This document shows, piece by piece, positions 33,952-41,405 of a DNA stretch of 60,619 nucleotides. The stretch spans positions 1 through 60,619 of IMG/VR virus record IMGVR_UViG_3300045119_000430, one strand, 5' to 3'. The position numbers were made by a program, and so were the translations under genes. The notes below the pieces were generated by a model. The model had not been told where the DNA came from. It saw only the letters and a program-made list of their open reading frames with translations, and searched no databases. Source of the stretch: a virus. Position 1 is the first letter of the stretch. Each line of letters starts with the position of its first letter.

Positions 33952-33985
33952 TTGGGATAGCCGACCGCCCACGTAACGTGGGCTG
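33952..33985 (+). promoter_or_regulatory. Leaderless late promoter P6 for the baseplate block
   Basis: TTGGGA at 33952-33957 (overlapping a one-mismatch box GGGATAGCC), 16-bp spacer, TAACGT at 33974-33979, then 6 nt to GTG 33986. The -10 is identical to that of P5. It resets transcription after the lipoprotein cargo. Confidence 0.58.
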
Positions 33986-34516
33986 GTGCTGGCCGATAGG
34001 CTGAAACGCGCGTTCGCCGCCGTCGCGCGCGCAGCTACGCCCGAAATCGACTACCTGACGACGTACCGCGCCCGCGTGGTCTCGCAGGACGCGAGCACGG
34101 GCAAGGTCGACGTGGTGCCCGACGATCCGCGGCTGCCGCAGACGGGCATGTCGAACCTGCGGCTCAAGCACGGGCTGCCGAACGTGATTGTCCGGATAGC
34201 CCCCGGGGCCTTCGTGCAGGTCGGGTGGGACAGCGGCAACCCGACGAAGCCGTATGCGGCGCTCTACGAAGACGGCGCCACGGTCATCAAGCTCGTCGTC
34301 GACGGGACGCAGATCTTCATCGGCGGTGAGACTGGGGCAGAGCCTGCGGCCAAGGCGGTCACATTGACCGCCTATCTCACGCAGTTGACTGGACTGCTGA
34401 TCTCGCACGTCCACTCTGGCGTCACCTCAGGCGGTGCGGTGAGCGGGCCGGCGCCGTCGCTGACTGCGATCGTACCGATCCCGAACTTCGCCGCAACCAA
34501 GGCCCAGGTCGCCTGA
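33986..34516 (+). CDS. Baseplate spike protein (Mu gp45 / P2 gpV-like)
   Basis: A 176-aa protein with an N-terminal OB-like region (TYRARVVSQDASTGKVDVVP, then VRIAPGAFVQVGWDSGNP) and a C-terminal repeat region including LISHVHSGVTSGG. The HxH motif matches the metal-binding tip of gpV/gp45 spikes, which pierce the outer membrane. That implies a Gram-negative host. GTG start fits the leaderless promoter. Confidence 0.85.
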   Translation: MLADRLKRAFAAVARAATPEIDYLTTYRARVVSQDASTGKVDVVPDDPRLPQTGMSNLRLKHGLPNVIVRIAPGAFVQVGWDSGNPTKPYAALYEDGATVIKLVVDGTQIFIGGETGAEPAAKAVTLTAYLTQLTGLLISHVHSGVTSGGAVSGPAPSLTAIVPIPNFAATKAQVA

Positions 34517-34917
34517 TGTCGACCCCTGATTTCGGCACCGACGTAGATGGGATCTACGACTGCTCGTCTGACTTCCATCTGGCGAGTGGTCCGCGCAATC
34601 TCGGCAACGCGCTCGGGCGAAGGCTCATCACGGAGCGCGGCGCACTCGGAGATGACGACCCCGAGTACGGTACGAACGTTCGCCGCTACCTCAACGCCGA
34701 GATGGACGCCACGACGACGGCGGCGCTTCACAGCGACGTGATCGCGGAGTGCGAAAAGGACGAGCGGGTGAAGTCGGCCAGCTGCGACAGTAGCTTCGTC
34801 TTCGAGACGCGAACACTGACGCTGTCCATCCTGGCGCAGACGGCCACTGGAGTTTTTCGGTTCGTGATTGCGTTGTCCGATCTGACCGTTTCGTTGCTCT
34901 CGGCGGGGGTCGCATGA
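34516..34917 (+). CDS. Baseplate wedge protein (gp46/gpW/gp25-like)
   Basis: A 133-aa protein: DFGTDVDGIYDCSSDFHLAS, LGRRLITERGALGDDDPEYG, VRRYLNAEMDATT and AECEKDERVKSASC match the gp25-like wedge family. ATG overlaps the spike stop, and the next gene overlaps its stop by 4 nt. Confidence 0.85.
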   Translation: MSTPDFGTDVDGIYDCSSDFHLASGPRNLGNALGRRLITERGALGDDDPEYGTNVRRYLNAEMDATTTAALHSDVIAECEKDERVKSASCDSSFVFETRTLTLSILAQTATGVFRFVIALSDLTVSLLSAGVA

Positions 34918-36356
34918 GCACGCCGAACCTTTCGGATCTGATCGCGGAGGTAAGCGTCGACCAGATCAAGCAGCGGCTCATTACGATCCTCCAGGGGCTC
35001 GGGCTTCCGGTGAACGACTGGTCGAGCGGAAGCTTTCCTCGGCAAGTCGTCCAGATGCAGTCACAGGCGCTGTCAGACCTCGTTGCCTCGGCACAACCGG
35101 AGATCATCAAGGGCGGCTTCCTCGACCTCGCCAATGATCAGTGGTTGCCGCTGAAGGCGTCTCAGGACTTCGATACCGAACAACTTAAGGCAACGTTCAC
35201 CGTCCAGCTGGTCACGCTGACGTGCGCGGGCGGCGCCGGGCCGTATACGATCGCGGCTGGCGATCTCGTCGCCGTCGCGCCGACGAACAACCGCTACCGC
35301 AACATCACCAGCGGGACGCTGACTTCGTCGGTGCCTCTGGTGCTGCAATTCCAGGCGGAATCACCCGGTGCCGCTTACAGCGATCCGTCGGGGTCGATCA
35401 ACAAACTCGTGACGACGCTGGCCGGCGTGACGATCTCGAATTCGGCGCCCGACTTCACCAACGTCGTGCAGGGACCGAGTGGCACGGGGACGATCGCTCC
35501 ATCGCGCACTGTGGGCGGAACCCCACCAACCCTAGCGGCCTTCCTGATTCGGATCGACGCGAGCGGCGTGATCGGTACGGGCGGATGGAGCTATTCCACA
35601 ACCGGCGGCCAGTCGTTCACAAGCGTCGGAGCGATCTCGTCGACCTTCGCTCTTCCCGGCGGCACGACGATCACGTTCACCAATGGCGCTGGAACGCCGA
35701 GCTTCATTGCCGGTGATTTCTTCAGCTTCGAGACGCCTGGGTCAGCGATCATCACACAGGGCCGTGACCTGGAGACGTCAGCTGCTCTGGTGGCCCGCTG
35801 CAAGGCACGGTGGACGTCGCTGTCCGACGTCCCGACCAACGACAAGATCACGCTCTGGGCTCTCGCCTCGAGCGATTCGATCAACCGCGTCCGCATTCGC
35901 GCCAGTTCGATCACGGCCGGACAGATCGACGTGTTCCTTGCCGGCCCCGGCGGAGGCGTGAGCGGGACGACCGTGAAGGCGGCCCAAGACTACATCCTCG
36001 CGCGACTTGGGATCTCCGAGAAGGTCAGTGTGCAATCGAGCACGGGCCTGGCGATACCGGTCAGCGGGACGGTGTTCGTGTCAGCGTCTCTCCTGGCGTC
36101 GTCGCAATCGAAGGCGCAACTCGCCTGGCAGCAGTATCTGTCCGGAAGCTCCATCGCGGACACGATCCGGCTCTCTCGCCTCGAGCAGATCCTGATGGAC
36201 GCGATGGCCGGCGATCACAACGCCGATCTCGGATCGGGCGGTTCGGCCATCGCGCTCACCGGCGGGACGCCGAACATCGTTCTCGCCGCCAATCAGGTGG
36301 CCGTACCGGACTCGGTATTTCTGTCGGTCGCGCTGACCTGGATCCCGGTGACCTGA
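34914..36356 (+). CDS. Baseplate J-like protein (Mu gp47) with extra beta domain
   Basis: A 480-aa wedge protein. The Baseplate_J parts are the N-terminal DWSSGSFPRQVVQMQSQALS, the central RDLETSAALVARCKARW with VRIRASSITAGQIDVFLAGP, and the C-terminal RLSRLEQILMDAMAGDHNADL. Residues about 190-278 (IRIDASGVIGTGGWSYSTTG, then FALPGGTTITFTNGAG) are a beta unit related to those in the sheath protein. It bridges sheath and baseplate. Confidence 0.88.
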   Translation: MSTPNLSDLIAEVSVDQIKQRLITILQGLGLPVNDWSSGSFPRQVVQMQSQALSDLVASAQPEIIKGGFLDLANDQWLPLKASQDFDTEQLKATFTVQLVTLTCAGGAGPYTIAAGDLVAVAPTNNRYRNITSGTLTSSVPLVLQFQAESPGAAYSDPSGSINKLVTTLAGVTISNSAPDFTNVVQGPSGTGTIAPSRTVGGTPPTLAAFLIRIDASGVIGTGGWSYSTTGGQSFTSVGAISSTFALPGGTTITFTNGAGTPSFIAGDFFSFETPGSAIITQGRDLETSAALVARCKARWTSLSDVPTNDKITLWALASSDSINRVRIRASSITAGQIDVFLAGPGGGVSGTTVKAAQDYILARLGISEKVSVQSSTGLAIPVSGTVFVSASLLASSQSKAQLAWQQYLSGSSIADTIRLSRLEQILMDAMAGDHNADLGSGGSAIALTGGTPNIVLAANQVAVPDSVFLSVALTWIPVT

Positions 36357-37396
36357 TGCCCTACTCAGACGTCCAGCTCCGCAACGCCCCTCCCTGGTTT
36401 CAGGGCACCGTCATGGGCGCGATGGTCACTGGGCTCGGCCAGTCGGCCGACGACTTCATCGAGCGCATTCGGGCCGGCGTTCTCGCTCGCTTCCCTTCGT
36501 TCGCTCCTGTCGATGCCCTGGCCTATAAGGGCAGCGAGCGGGTCATGGACCAAGGGCCCGCCGAGAGCAACCAGGCCTATGCCGAGCGGCTGCGTACGGC
36601 ATGGGATGCCTACCAGTTCTCTGGCTCACACGGCGCACTCCTGAGGCAGCTCGCGATCTTCGGCTTCACTGGCGCGTACATCGTCCAGGACAACGGGTGG
36701 TGGACGACGCTGGCGAAGACGCCGCCAGATTTCACGGTGAGGCTCGCTTTCACCGTATCGATCTCGTCGTGGGCCTTCGACGGCACGCACCTAACGGCCC
36801 CATCGAACGGAGCGACGAACGCAGACGGTGTGGCGGTGGCGCTGAACGATCTGGTGTTCGTGCCGCTGAATGCCGCCGTCTCGGACGGCGTTTACCGATG
36901 CTCGCAGGCCGGCGACGTTTCCCATCCCACGATCCTAACCCGTGCTACGGGATGGACGACTGGTCTGTCTTTGCCGCGCGGGACCGCCGTTCTCGTGACC
37001 AGCGGGGCAACGATGGCTAACAATCAGTTCGCGACACGATCGACCTTCACCGTCGGATCCATCACGCCTTTCTTCTATTTCGGCCTCCTCTCTGGCGGCG
37101 TCATCTTCGGCGCGACGAACGCCAATATCGAGCGCGGCCAGCCCGGCTGGTTCTTCGACGTCCGAGACGATCTGTGGAGCCGCTTCATGATCGTCTTCCC
37201 AGTCCATTTCGGGCCATCAGACGCTCAGGTGCAATCGATCAACGCGATGACCACTCGGTGGCGTCCGGCCTACGCCGATTACCTGGGCTTCGTCGAGATG
37301 AATTCTGGCGACCTGTGGGGTTGGCCGCCTGACCGAGCATGGGGAGGAGGAGGATCGTGGGGGGCAACGTCAACGTTCTATCCACCGCCACCGTAG
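36356..37396 (+). CDS. Baseplate/tail protein I-like (Mu gp48)
   Basis: A 346-aa protein starting in the previous stop (ATGA). RNAPPWFQGTVMGAMVTGLG, DFIERIRAGVLARFPSFAP and PAESNQAYAERLRTAWDAYQ resemble gp48/tail protein I N-termini, which link baseplate and fibres. The C-terminal half (WSRFMIVFPVHFGPSDAQVQ, MTTRWRPAYADYLGFVEM) is more divergent and ends with a Gly/Pro-rich tail. Confidence 0.78.
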   Translation: MPYSDVQLRNAPPWFQGTVMGAMVTGLGQSADDFIERIRAGVLARFPSFAPVDALAYKGSERVMDQGPAESNQAYAERLRTAWDAYQFSGSHGALLRQLAIFGFTGAYIVQDNGWWTTLAKTPPDFTVRLAFTVSISSWAFDGTHLTAPSNGATNADGVAVALNDLVFVPLNAAVSDGVYRCSQAGDVSHPTILTRATGWTTGLSLPRGTAVLVTSGATMANNQFATRSTFTVGSITPFFYFGLLSGGVIFGATNANIERGQPGWFFDVRDDLWSRFMIVFPVHFGPSDAQVQSINAMTTRWRPAYADYLGFVEMNSGDLWGWPPDRAWGGGGSWGATSTFYPPPP

Positions 37397-37405
37397 GAGA
37401 ATTAC

Positions 37406-38485
37406 GTGCCGAGCAATTATACAGGCAGTCCGACCGGCGTTCACTCGCCCGCTGCGGCGCCGGGATTCAACGTCGACCCGATCTTGCAGCTGCCGGCCGA
37501 TGGAGACTCGGCGAGCGCGGCGAGCATTGCGCAGGCTCACCAAGTTGCAGCCGACAATCTCTCGTTTCTCCTTAGGAAGTACGCGCTAAACGTCTTCGGC
37601 AACGGCAACATCGGAAACCTGACGCTGAACTCGCTCCTGTCGCTGAGCGGCGCTGACGTTCGCTATCAAGATCTGACCATCGGATCGGGCGGGATCCTGA
37701 GGACCAACGGGTGCGTGGTCTACGTCAACGGAACCTTGACCTTCTCCGGTGGCCACATGGAGGTCGACAACCCGGCCACCATCGCCGGTGGAAATGCCGT
37801 AACCAGCACGCCTGGCGCGGGAGGAGTCGGCGGCAACGCGAGTTCCACCGGAACGATCCTCGGCGGCAGTTCTGGCGGCGCCGGCGGTGCACCTGGCGCC
37901 AACGGGAGTGCCGCGCCCGGTGGCGTGATTGATTCCGTCGGTGGTTCCGGCGGAGCCGGCGGCGATCAGATCTCGTTCTTCGGCGGCGCAGCTGGCTCTT
38001 ACGTCGCGTGGGATACGACCAACTCGCCGAGCATTTTCAGCCTGATCTATAGCAACGGGGCGTGGGGGTTCGCGCGCTCTGGTTCGTCTGGAGCACGCGT
38101 CGGACGAATCCTCGGACTCCAGGGCGGCGCTGGTGGTGGCGGTGGCGCCGGCGGGCTCGGCGGAACGATCGCGGGCGGTGGCGGCGGCGCGGGCGGCGGT
38201 GTCGGAGTCCTGTTCGCTCGTCGCATCGTCTTCGACGCGACCAACAACCTTCGCGCGCCCGGTGGCGTCGGCGGAAACGCGGCAGTCGCTGCCGGCGGTT
38301 CGTGCGGTGGCGGCGGCGGTGGCGGCGGGTGCTGGAACGTGTACTACGGCACGACGAGTGGCGCTAGCCAGCTCGCGTCCGGGTGCGTGCCTGGCGGCGT
38401 CGGCGGCACTCTGGGCTCGTCGCCGGGGACCAACGGAGCCAACGGTTCGATCGGTAGCCTGTTCTTCAACCAGATGAACTTCTGA
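37406..38485 (+). CDS. Gly-rich tail fibre/adhesin
   Basis: A 359-aa protein. Residues 1-130 (TVGVHSPAAAPGF-like start, LTLNSLLSLSGADVRYQDLT, YVNGTLTFSGGHMEVDN) form an attachment and beta region. From about residue 140 onward it is dominated by glycine runs (GGAGGGGGAGGLGG, GGGGGAGGGVGVLF, CGGGGGGGGCW), similar in style to the polyglycine-II adhesin tips of phage S16-type fibres. It is the last virion gene of the tail operon and the likely receptor-binding protein. GTG 37406 has a TAGGAGA Shine-Dalgarno. Confidence 0.75.
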   Translation: MPSNYTGSPTGVHSPAAAPGFNVDPILQLPADGDSASAASIAQAHQVAADNLSFLLRKYALNVFGNGNIGNLTLNSLLSLSGADVRYQDLTIGSGGILRTNGCVVYVNGTLTFSGGHMEVDNPATIAGGNAVTSTPGAGGVGGNASSTGTILGGSSGGAGGAPGANGSAAPGGVIDSVGGSGGAGGDQISFFGGAAGSYVAWDTTNSPSIFSLIYSNGAWGFARSGSSGARVGRILGLQGGAGGGGGAGGLGGTIAGGGGGAGGGVGVLFARRIVFDATNNLRAPGGVGGNAAVAAGGSCGGGGGGGGCWNVYYGTTSGASQLASGCVPGGVGGTLGSSPGTNGANGSIGSLFFNQMNF

Positions 38486-38817
38486 TGACCGAGTTCGGAC
38501 GCCATCTCGTCGACTTGTCCAGCGGAAGCCTGGATCGGCGAGTCGTGCGCGTGCAGCAGGCGATCCGGAATCCGATCTTCGCCAGCGCGCTTCATCGAGC
38601 GCTGGCCAGAGAAGAGCAGGAGGCGCCGATTACCGATCTCGATCACCTCCGCGGAATCGTTCGCTCGGTACTCGCGGCGGACTTTGGGCTCGACGTCGCT
38701 GGCGTGCTGCTCACGTTCGCGTGGGACGCGGAAACGAAACGCCTGGATGTCTGGTGCCGAACCGAAGCAACTCCCGAACAGGTTGCCGAGGCGGCGACCA
38801 ACGCAGGAACAACGTGA
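38485..38817 (+). CDS. Hypothetical protein downstream of the adhesin
   Basis: A 110-aa protein in ATGA overlap with the adhesin. IVRSVLAADFGLDVAGVLLT, then FAWDAETKRLDVWCRTEA, is a compact alpha/beta pattern. A fibre-assembly chaperone would fit the position, but no family is recognised. Confidence 0.6.
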   Translation: MTEFGRHLVDLSSGSLDRRVVRVQQAIRNPIFASALHRALAREEQEAPITDLDHLRGIVRSVLAADFGLDVAGVLLTFAWDAETKRLDVWCRTEATPEQVAEAATNAGTT

Positions 38818-39044
38818 AAACCACGGTCGCCATCGCCTTCTTCTTCGTCTCGCTCTTCGCCGCCTGCGCCGTCACGCCCGCGCCGCCGCGACCATTCGAG
38901 CCGTCGATCGGTCCGATCTATTGCTGCCGCGGTGGTCTCATCTGCAAGGCAGGCAGCACTGACAAGGCGGGCGACCTCCTCCCGACCGCCTTCTACGTCA
39001 ACGCCCATTGCCAAGCGAATCCAGGTCACTGCAGTTGCCCGTGA
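38814..39044 (+). CDS. Small lipoprotein
   Basis: A 76-aa product from GTG 38814 with signal peptide KTTVAIAFFFVSLFAAC (lipobox LFAAC), a short Pro-rich stretch (VTPAPPRPFEP) and Cys pairs (YCCRGGLICKAG, HCQANPGHCSC). It is located just before the holin-like gene, so an Rz1-like outer-membrane spanin subunit is possible, but no partner i-spanin is evident. Confidence 0.6.
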   Translation: MKTTVAIAFFFVSLFAACAVTPAPPRPFEPSIGPIYCCRGGLICKAGSTDKAGDLLPTAFYVNAHCQANPGHCSCP

Positions 39045-39068
39045 AAACAGGTCAATGGCCGCAACCAA

Positions 39069-39572
39069 ATGAACCCCATCGACAGGAGTAACAGTGATGC
39101 GATCTCTATGGTCACGCCTGAAACGAATGTTTCGCCCGCCCGCGAATCCCTCGCCGAATACAAGCGCCGGCTCCGAGCGGTCGAAGACCTCATCGGACGC
39201 GTGGAGGGACGCATTGACGGGCTGGAGCGATCTGGCCGAATGGATGGAGCGCAATACCGGAGAATCATCGCCAGCACGGCGGCGCTTACGGACCGGGTCA
39301 TCCGCGCGAGCGTGATAGCTAAGGGCGAGCTCGAAGCTGAGAGCGACGGGGCTCGGCCGATGACCGGGTTCGAGATCGAGGCGTACCGCGAGCCGCAGCG
39401 AAAAAAGAGCACGACCGAACTCGTGCTGAGCCTCGTTGCCGCCGGCGGATTCGCCGGTCTCGTCGCGGCCGGCAAGCACTGGATCCCGGCGGTGTGGGGG
39501 ACGGTCTCGGGGATGGCGGCGGCGGGGGCGACGTGGTTCCTGCAGCGGCCGAGGCTGTGGAGGCGGCGCTAA
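39069..39572 (+). CDS. Holin-like membrane protein with coiled coil
   Basis: A 167-aa protein: a charged coiled coil (EYKRRLRAVEDLIGRVEGRI through about residue 70), then two C-terminal transmembrane segments (LVLSLVAAGGFAGLVAAG and AVWGTVSGMAAAGATWFL), ending in a basic tail. This topology fits holin-like or superinfection-exclusion proteins. The start is uncertain: ATG 39069 has no good Shine-Dalgarno, and ATG 39108 is also in frame. An AGGAG at 39085 points to an alternative frame (39094-39315). Confidence 0.6.
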   Translation: MNPIDRSNSDAISMVTPETNVSPARESLAEYKRRLRAVEDLIGRVEGRIDGLERSGRMDGAQYRRIIASTAALTDRVIRASVIAKGELEAESDGARPMTGFEIEAYREPQRKKSTTELVLSLVAAGGFAGLVAAGKHWIPAVWGTVSGMAAAGATWFLQRPRLWRRR

Positions 39573-40069
39573 TTCGCGTACTGGGAATAGATCCGGGTTC
39601 CATTCGCCTCGGCTATGCGATCCTGGACGTCGCGCCGGGCCATCGCCTCAAGTACGTCGAGGCGGGTGTCATCACAGCCCCGTCCGCACATGACCACCAC
39701 GCGCGTCTCGTCGAGATCGGGCGTGACCTTGAGGCCGTGATCGCCGAGTTCACCCCCGACGTTGCGGCGGTCGAGGCGGGCTTCGTCCAGCATCTCAACG
39801 GCGCTCTCACGCTGGGGGCTTCGCGTGGCGTTGCCTGCTACGTCTGCGGGCGCGCGGGACTGGTGGTGACCGAATACGCGCCAAGCACGGTTAAGAAATG
39901 TGCTACAGGCAGCGGGAAGGCGTCCAAGGATGACGTTGCTCGCCTCGTCGCTCTGAGGTTGGGACTGACGCGATTGCCGGCGCCCGACGCGGCCGATGCG
40001 CTGGCGATTTGCATCTGCCGGGCCTCCGATCTCGTCGCGGGCTGGGTCGAGCGACCGCGGGCGGCCTAG
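39557..40069 (+). CDS. ruvC: Holliday junction resolvase RuvC
   Basis: A 170-aa RuvC, close to the bacterial length of 173. All four acidic catalytic residues are visible with the right spacing: Asp12 in GIDPGS, Glu73 in AVEAGFV, and Asp144/Asp147 in APDAADALAIC. It cuts four-way junctions, here probably recombination or replication intermediates before packaging. GTG 39557 overlaps the upstream gene by 16 nt. It is the last gene of the late block, and its stop overlaps the stop of the convergent leftward gene in CCTAGG. Confidence 0.9.
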   Translation: MEAALIRVLGIDPGSIRLGYAILDVAPGHRLKYVEAGVITAPSAHDHHARLVEIGRDLEAVIAEFTPDVAAVEAGFVQHLNGALTLGASRGVACYVCGRAGLVVTEYAPSTVKKCATGSGKASKDDVARLVALRLGLTRLPAPDAADALAICICRASDLVAGWVERPRAA

Positions 40070-40275
40070 GCCGGCGCCGTCCTCTTGCGCACCTCTCGCC
40101 CCCTTGCCGCGTCCTCTCGCGCCAGCTCGCCGATCGTCATCCCCCTGACGGAGGCGTCGGCAGCAAGCTCAGCATGCTCTACGGCAGGCACACGGTAGGC
40201 CACCGTGCGGGACGGGGAGGTGATGGGGCGGCCGGCGCCGGCTCTGCGTCCGCCGTGGGTTTTGCGGCGCTTCAT
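40066..40275 (-). CDS. Small RHH-like basic protein
   Basis: A 69-aa product: RRAGAGRPITSPSRTVAYRV, then AELAADASVRGMTIGELARE, matching the strand plus two helices of ribbon-helix-helix proteins after a basic arm. It is the last gene of a three-gene leftward run, starting in the stop of its neighbour. Confidence 0.6.
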   Translation of the reverse strand: MKRRKTHGGRRAGAGRPITSPSRTVAYRVPAVEHAELAADASVRGMTIGELAREDAARGREVRKRTAPA

Positions 40276-40676
40276 GGTCGCGACTCTCCGATATGCGACC
40301 GCCGGTTGTGCCCCAGGCGGCCGCAGGCTCCGCACTTGTTTTTCGGCGCCTTGCGCCGCTGCCGGTCCGCCTCGCTCACGAGGTCGCCACATTTCGCGCA
40401 TAGCCGCGCACCCACGCGGCGGTCGTAGAGATCCATCTGCCTCGATAGTCCGATCAGGCCGCGAAACGAGGAGCGCCGAATCTTGCGGCGCCCTCCCCCA
40501 TAGGGCATTACCTCGATCCCCGCTGCTTCGATATCGGCCACGACTCGATATGCGGTCCGCCAATTGACACCGGCGTGCTCAGCCACTTCCGCCATCGTGT
40601 GCCCGCCGCGTAGCAGATAGAGGACCACACGGAGCGCGGTCCTCACAAGCGCGCCGCGCCCGCCGTGGGCCGCCAC
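40272..40676 (-). CDS. HTH transcriptional regulator with zinc ribbon
   Basis: A 134-aa protein. Residues 10-60 (TALRVVLYLLRGGHTMAEVA, then NWRTAYRVVADIEAAGIEV) form a winged helix-turn-helix of the IclR/DtxR style, and residues about 88-125 form a zinc ribbon (ARLCAKCGDLVSE, KNKCGACGRLGHN). GTG 40676. It is a candidate regulator of its own operon through the dyad at 40983-41006. Confidence 0.72.
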   Translation of the reverse strand: MAAHGGRGALVRTALRVVLYLLRGGHTMAEVAEHAGVNWRTAYRVVADIEAAGIEVMPYGGGRRKIRRSSFRGLIGLSRQMDLYDRRVGARLCAKCGDLVSEADRQRRKAPKNKCGACGRLGHNRRSHIGESRP

Positions 40677-40924
40677 TACTGAGCCTCGGCGACCCGGCGC
40701 TCGGTGGCCACCTGCTCAGCCTCCTCGGCATCGGTCAGCTCGACGTAGAGCAGGGAGGCATCCTCGCGGCGCACCTCCTCGGCCTGCTCCACGGACAGCC
40801 CCTCGCGGCCCTGCGGATGCACCTCGCTGGCGTACTCGCAGATGCGCCCGTCGTAGTGGCCCATCAGGTCGCCCACCGTCGTGCCAGTCTCGGTCGCCCA
40901 GGTCAGCAGGTTGCGCTTGTTCAT
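40676..40924 (-). CDS. Small acidic hypothetical protein
   Basis: An 82-aa acidic protein (LTWATETGTTVGDLMGHYDG, then LSVEQAEEVRREDASLLYVE). The ATG at 40924 has a GAGGAGAGAGCG Shine-Dalgarno and is preferred over the upstream start. First gene of the leftward run controlled from about 40.98 kb. Confidence 0.65.
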   Translation of the reverse strand: MNKRNLLTWATETGTTVGDLMGHYDGRICEYASEVHPQGREGLSVEQAEEVRREDASLLYVELTDAEEAEQVATERRVAEAQ

Positions 40925-40982
40925 CGCTCTCTCCTCGTCTCGGGTTGTCGTCGCGTCCACAGGAGAGAGACTAGCCGATGAC

Positions 40983-41006
40983 TTGAATGTTGTAAACAAC
41001 AATCAA
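40983..41006. promoter_or_regulatory. 24-bp dyad operator upstream of the leftward HTH operon
   Basis: TTGA-A-TGTTGT-AA-ACAACA-A-TCAA has 10 of 12 base pairs symmetric about the centre at 40994/40995 and is strikingly AT-rich here. It lies 59 bp before ATG 40924, whose leftward promoter could be TTTACA...TAGTCT within or just after the dyad. Likely an operator for the HTH protein of this operon. Confidence 0.6.
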
Positions 41007-41047
41007 GATGAGTATGACGATTCGGACGCAGCGCGCTAAGACGGTCC

Positions 41048-41214
41048 CTACAGCCCGCCGCCCCTCACGCGCCCTGCCTTCTCCAGGCGCACCGCGCACG
41101 AGACGAAGGCCCAATCGTCAGTCCACGGTCCCTCGGCGCCGCAGTCACCTACGGGAGCATTGGGGCGCGATGGTGGACGTAGGGCCAGCCGTGCTCGTCG
41201 TGGGTCAGGGGCAT
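41048..41214 (-). pseudogene. Possible frameshifted small zinc protein
   Basis: ATG 41214, overlapping the upstream stop, opens MPLTHDEHGWPYVHHRAPML, and a stop follows at 41149. The next frame continues DCGAEGPWTDDWAFVSCAV to 41048. Joined, they would make a plausible protein of about 55 aa with a CxnC pair. It could equally be a 21-aa peptide plus noncoding DNA. Confidence 0.3.
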
Positions 41215-41405
41215 GGGCTGCGTTGTTTGGCCGCTGCGGTCGGCTCCTCGCCTTCGCCGTAAACCCAACGGCGCGCCCATGCCTCAAGCCCGGGCCCGAT
41301 GCGCACCGGCAACTCGCCGTCACCAATGGACATAGCGTTCAGCGCCTCGGCGTTCTCTCGGGCGCGCTCCTCTCGGAGCCAGCGGCGGAGGGCGGATGTC
41401 TTCAT
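41205..41405 (-). CDS. Small hypothetical protein
   Basis: A 66-aa helical protein (SALRRWLREERARENAEALN), starting in the stop of the upstream leftward gene. Part of the long leftward run driven from 43.6 kb. Function unknown. Confidence 0.55.
   Translation of the reverse strand: MKTSALRRWLREERARENAEALNAMSIGDGELPVRIGPGLEAWARRWVYGEGEEPTAAAKQRSPCP

Noticed and set aside
38100-38340. Repetitive GGCGGTGGC DNA as a simple-sequence or CRISPR-like repeat
   Set aside because: It is the codon-level result of glycine runs in the adhesin; there are no uniform repeats and spacers. No CRISPR array was seen anywhere.
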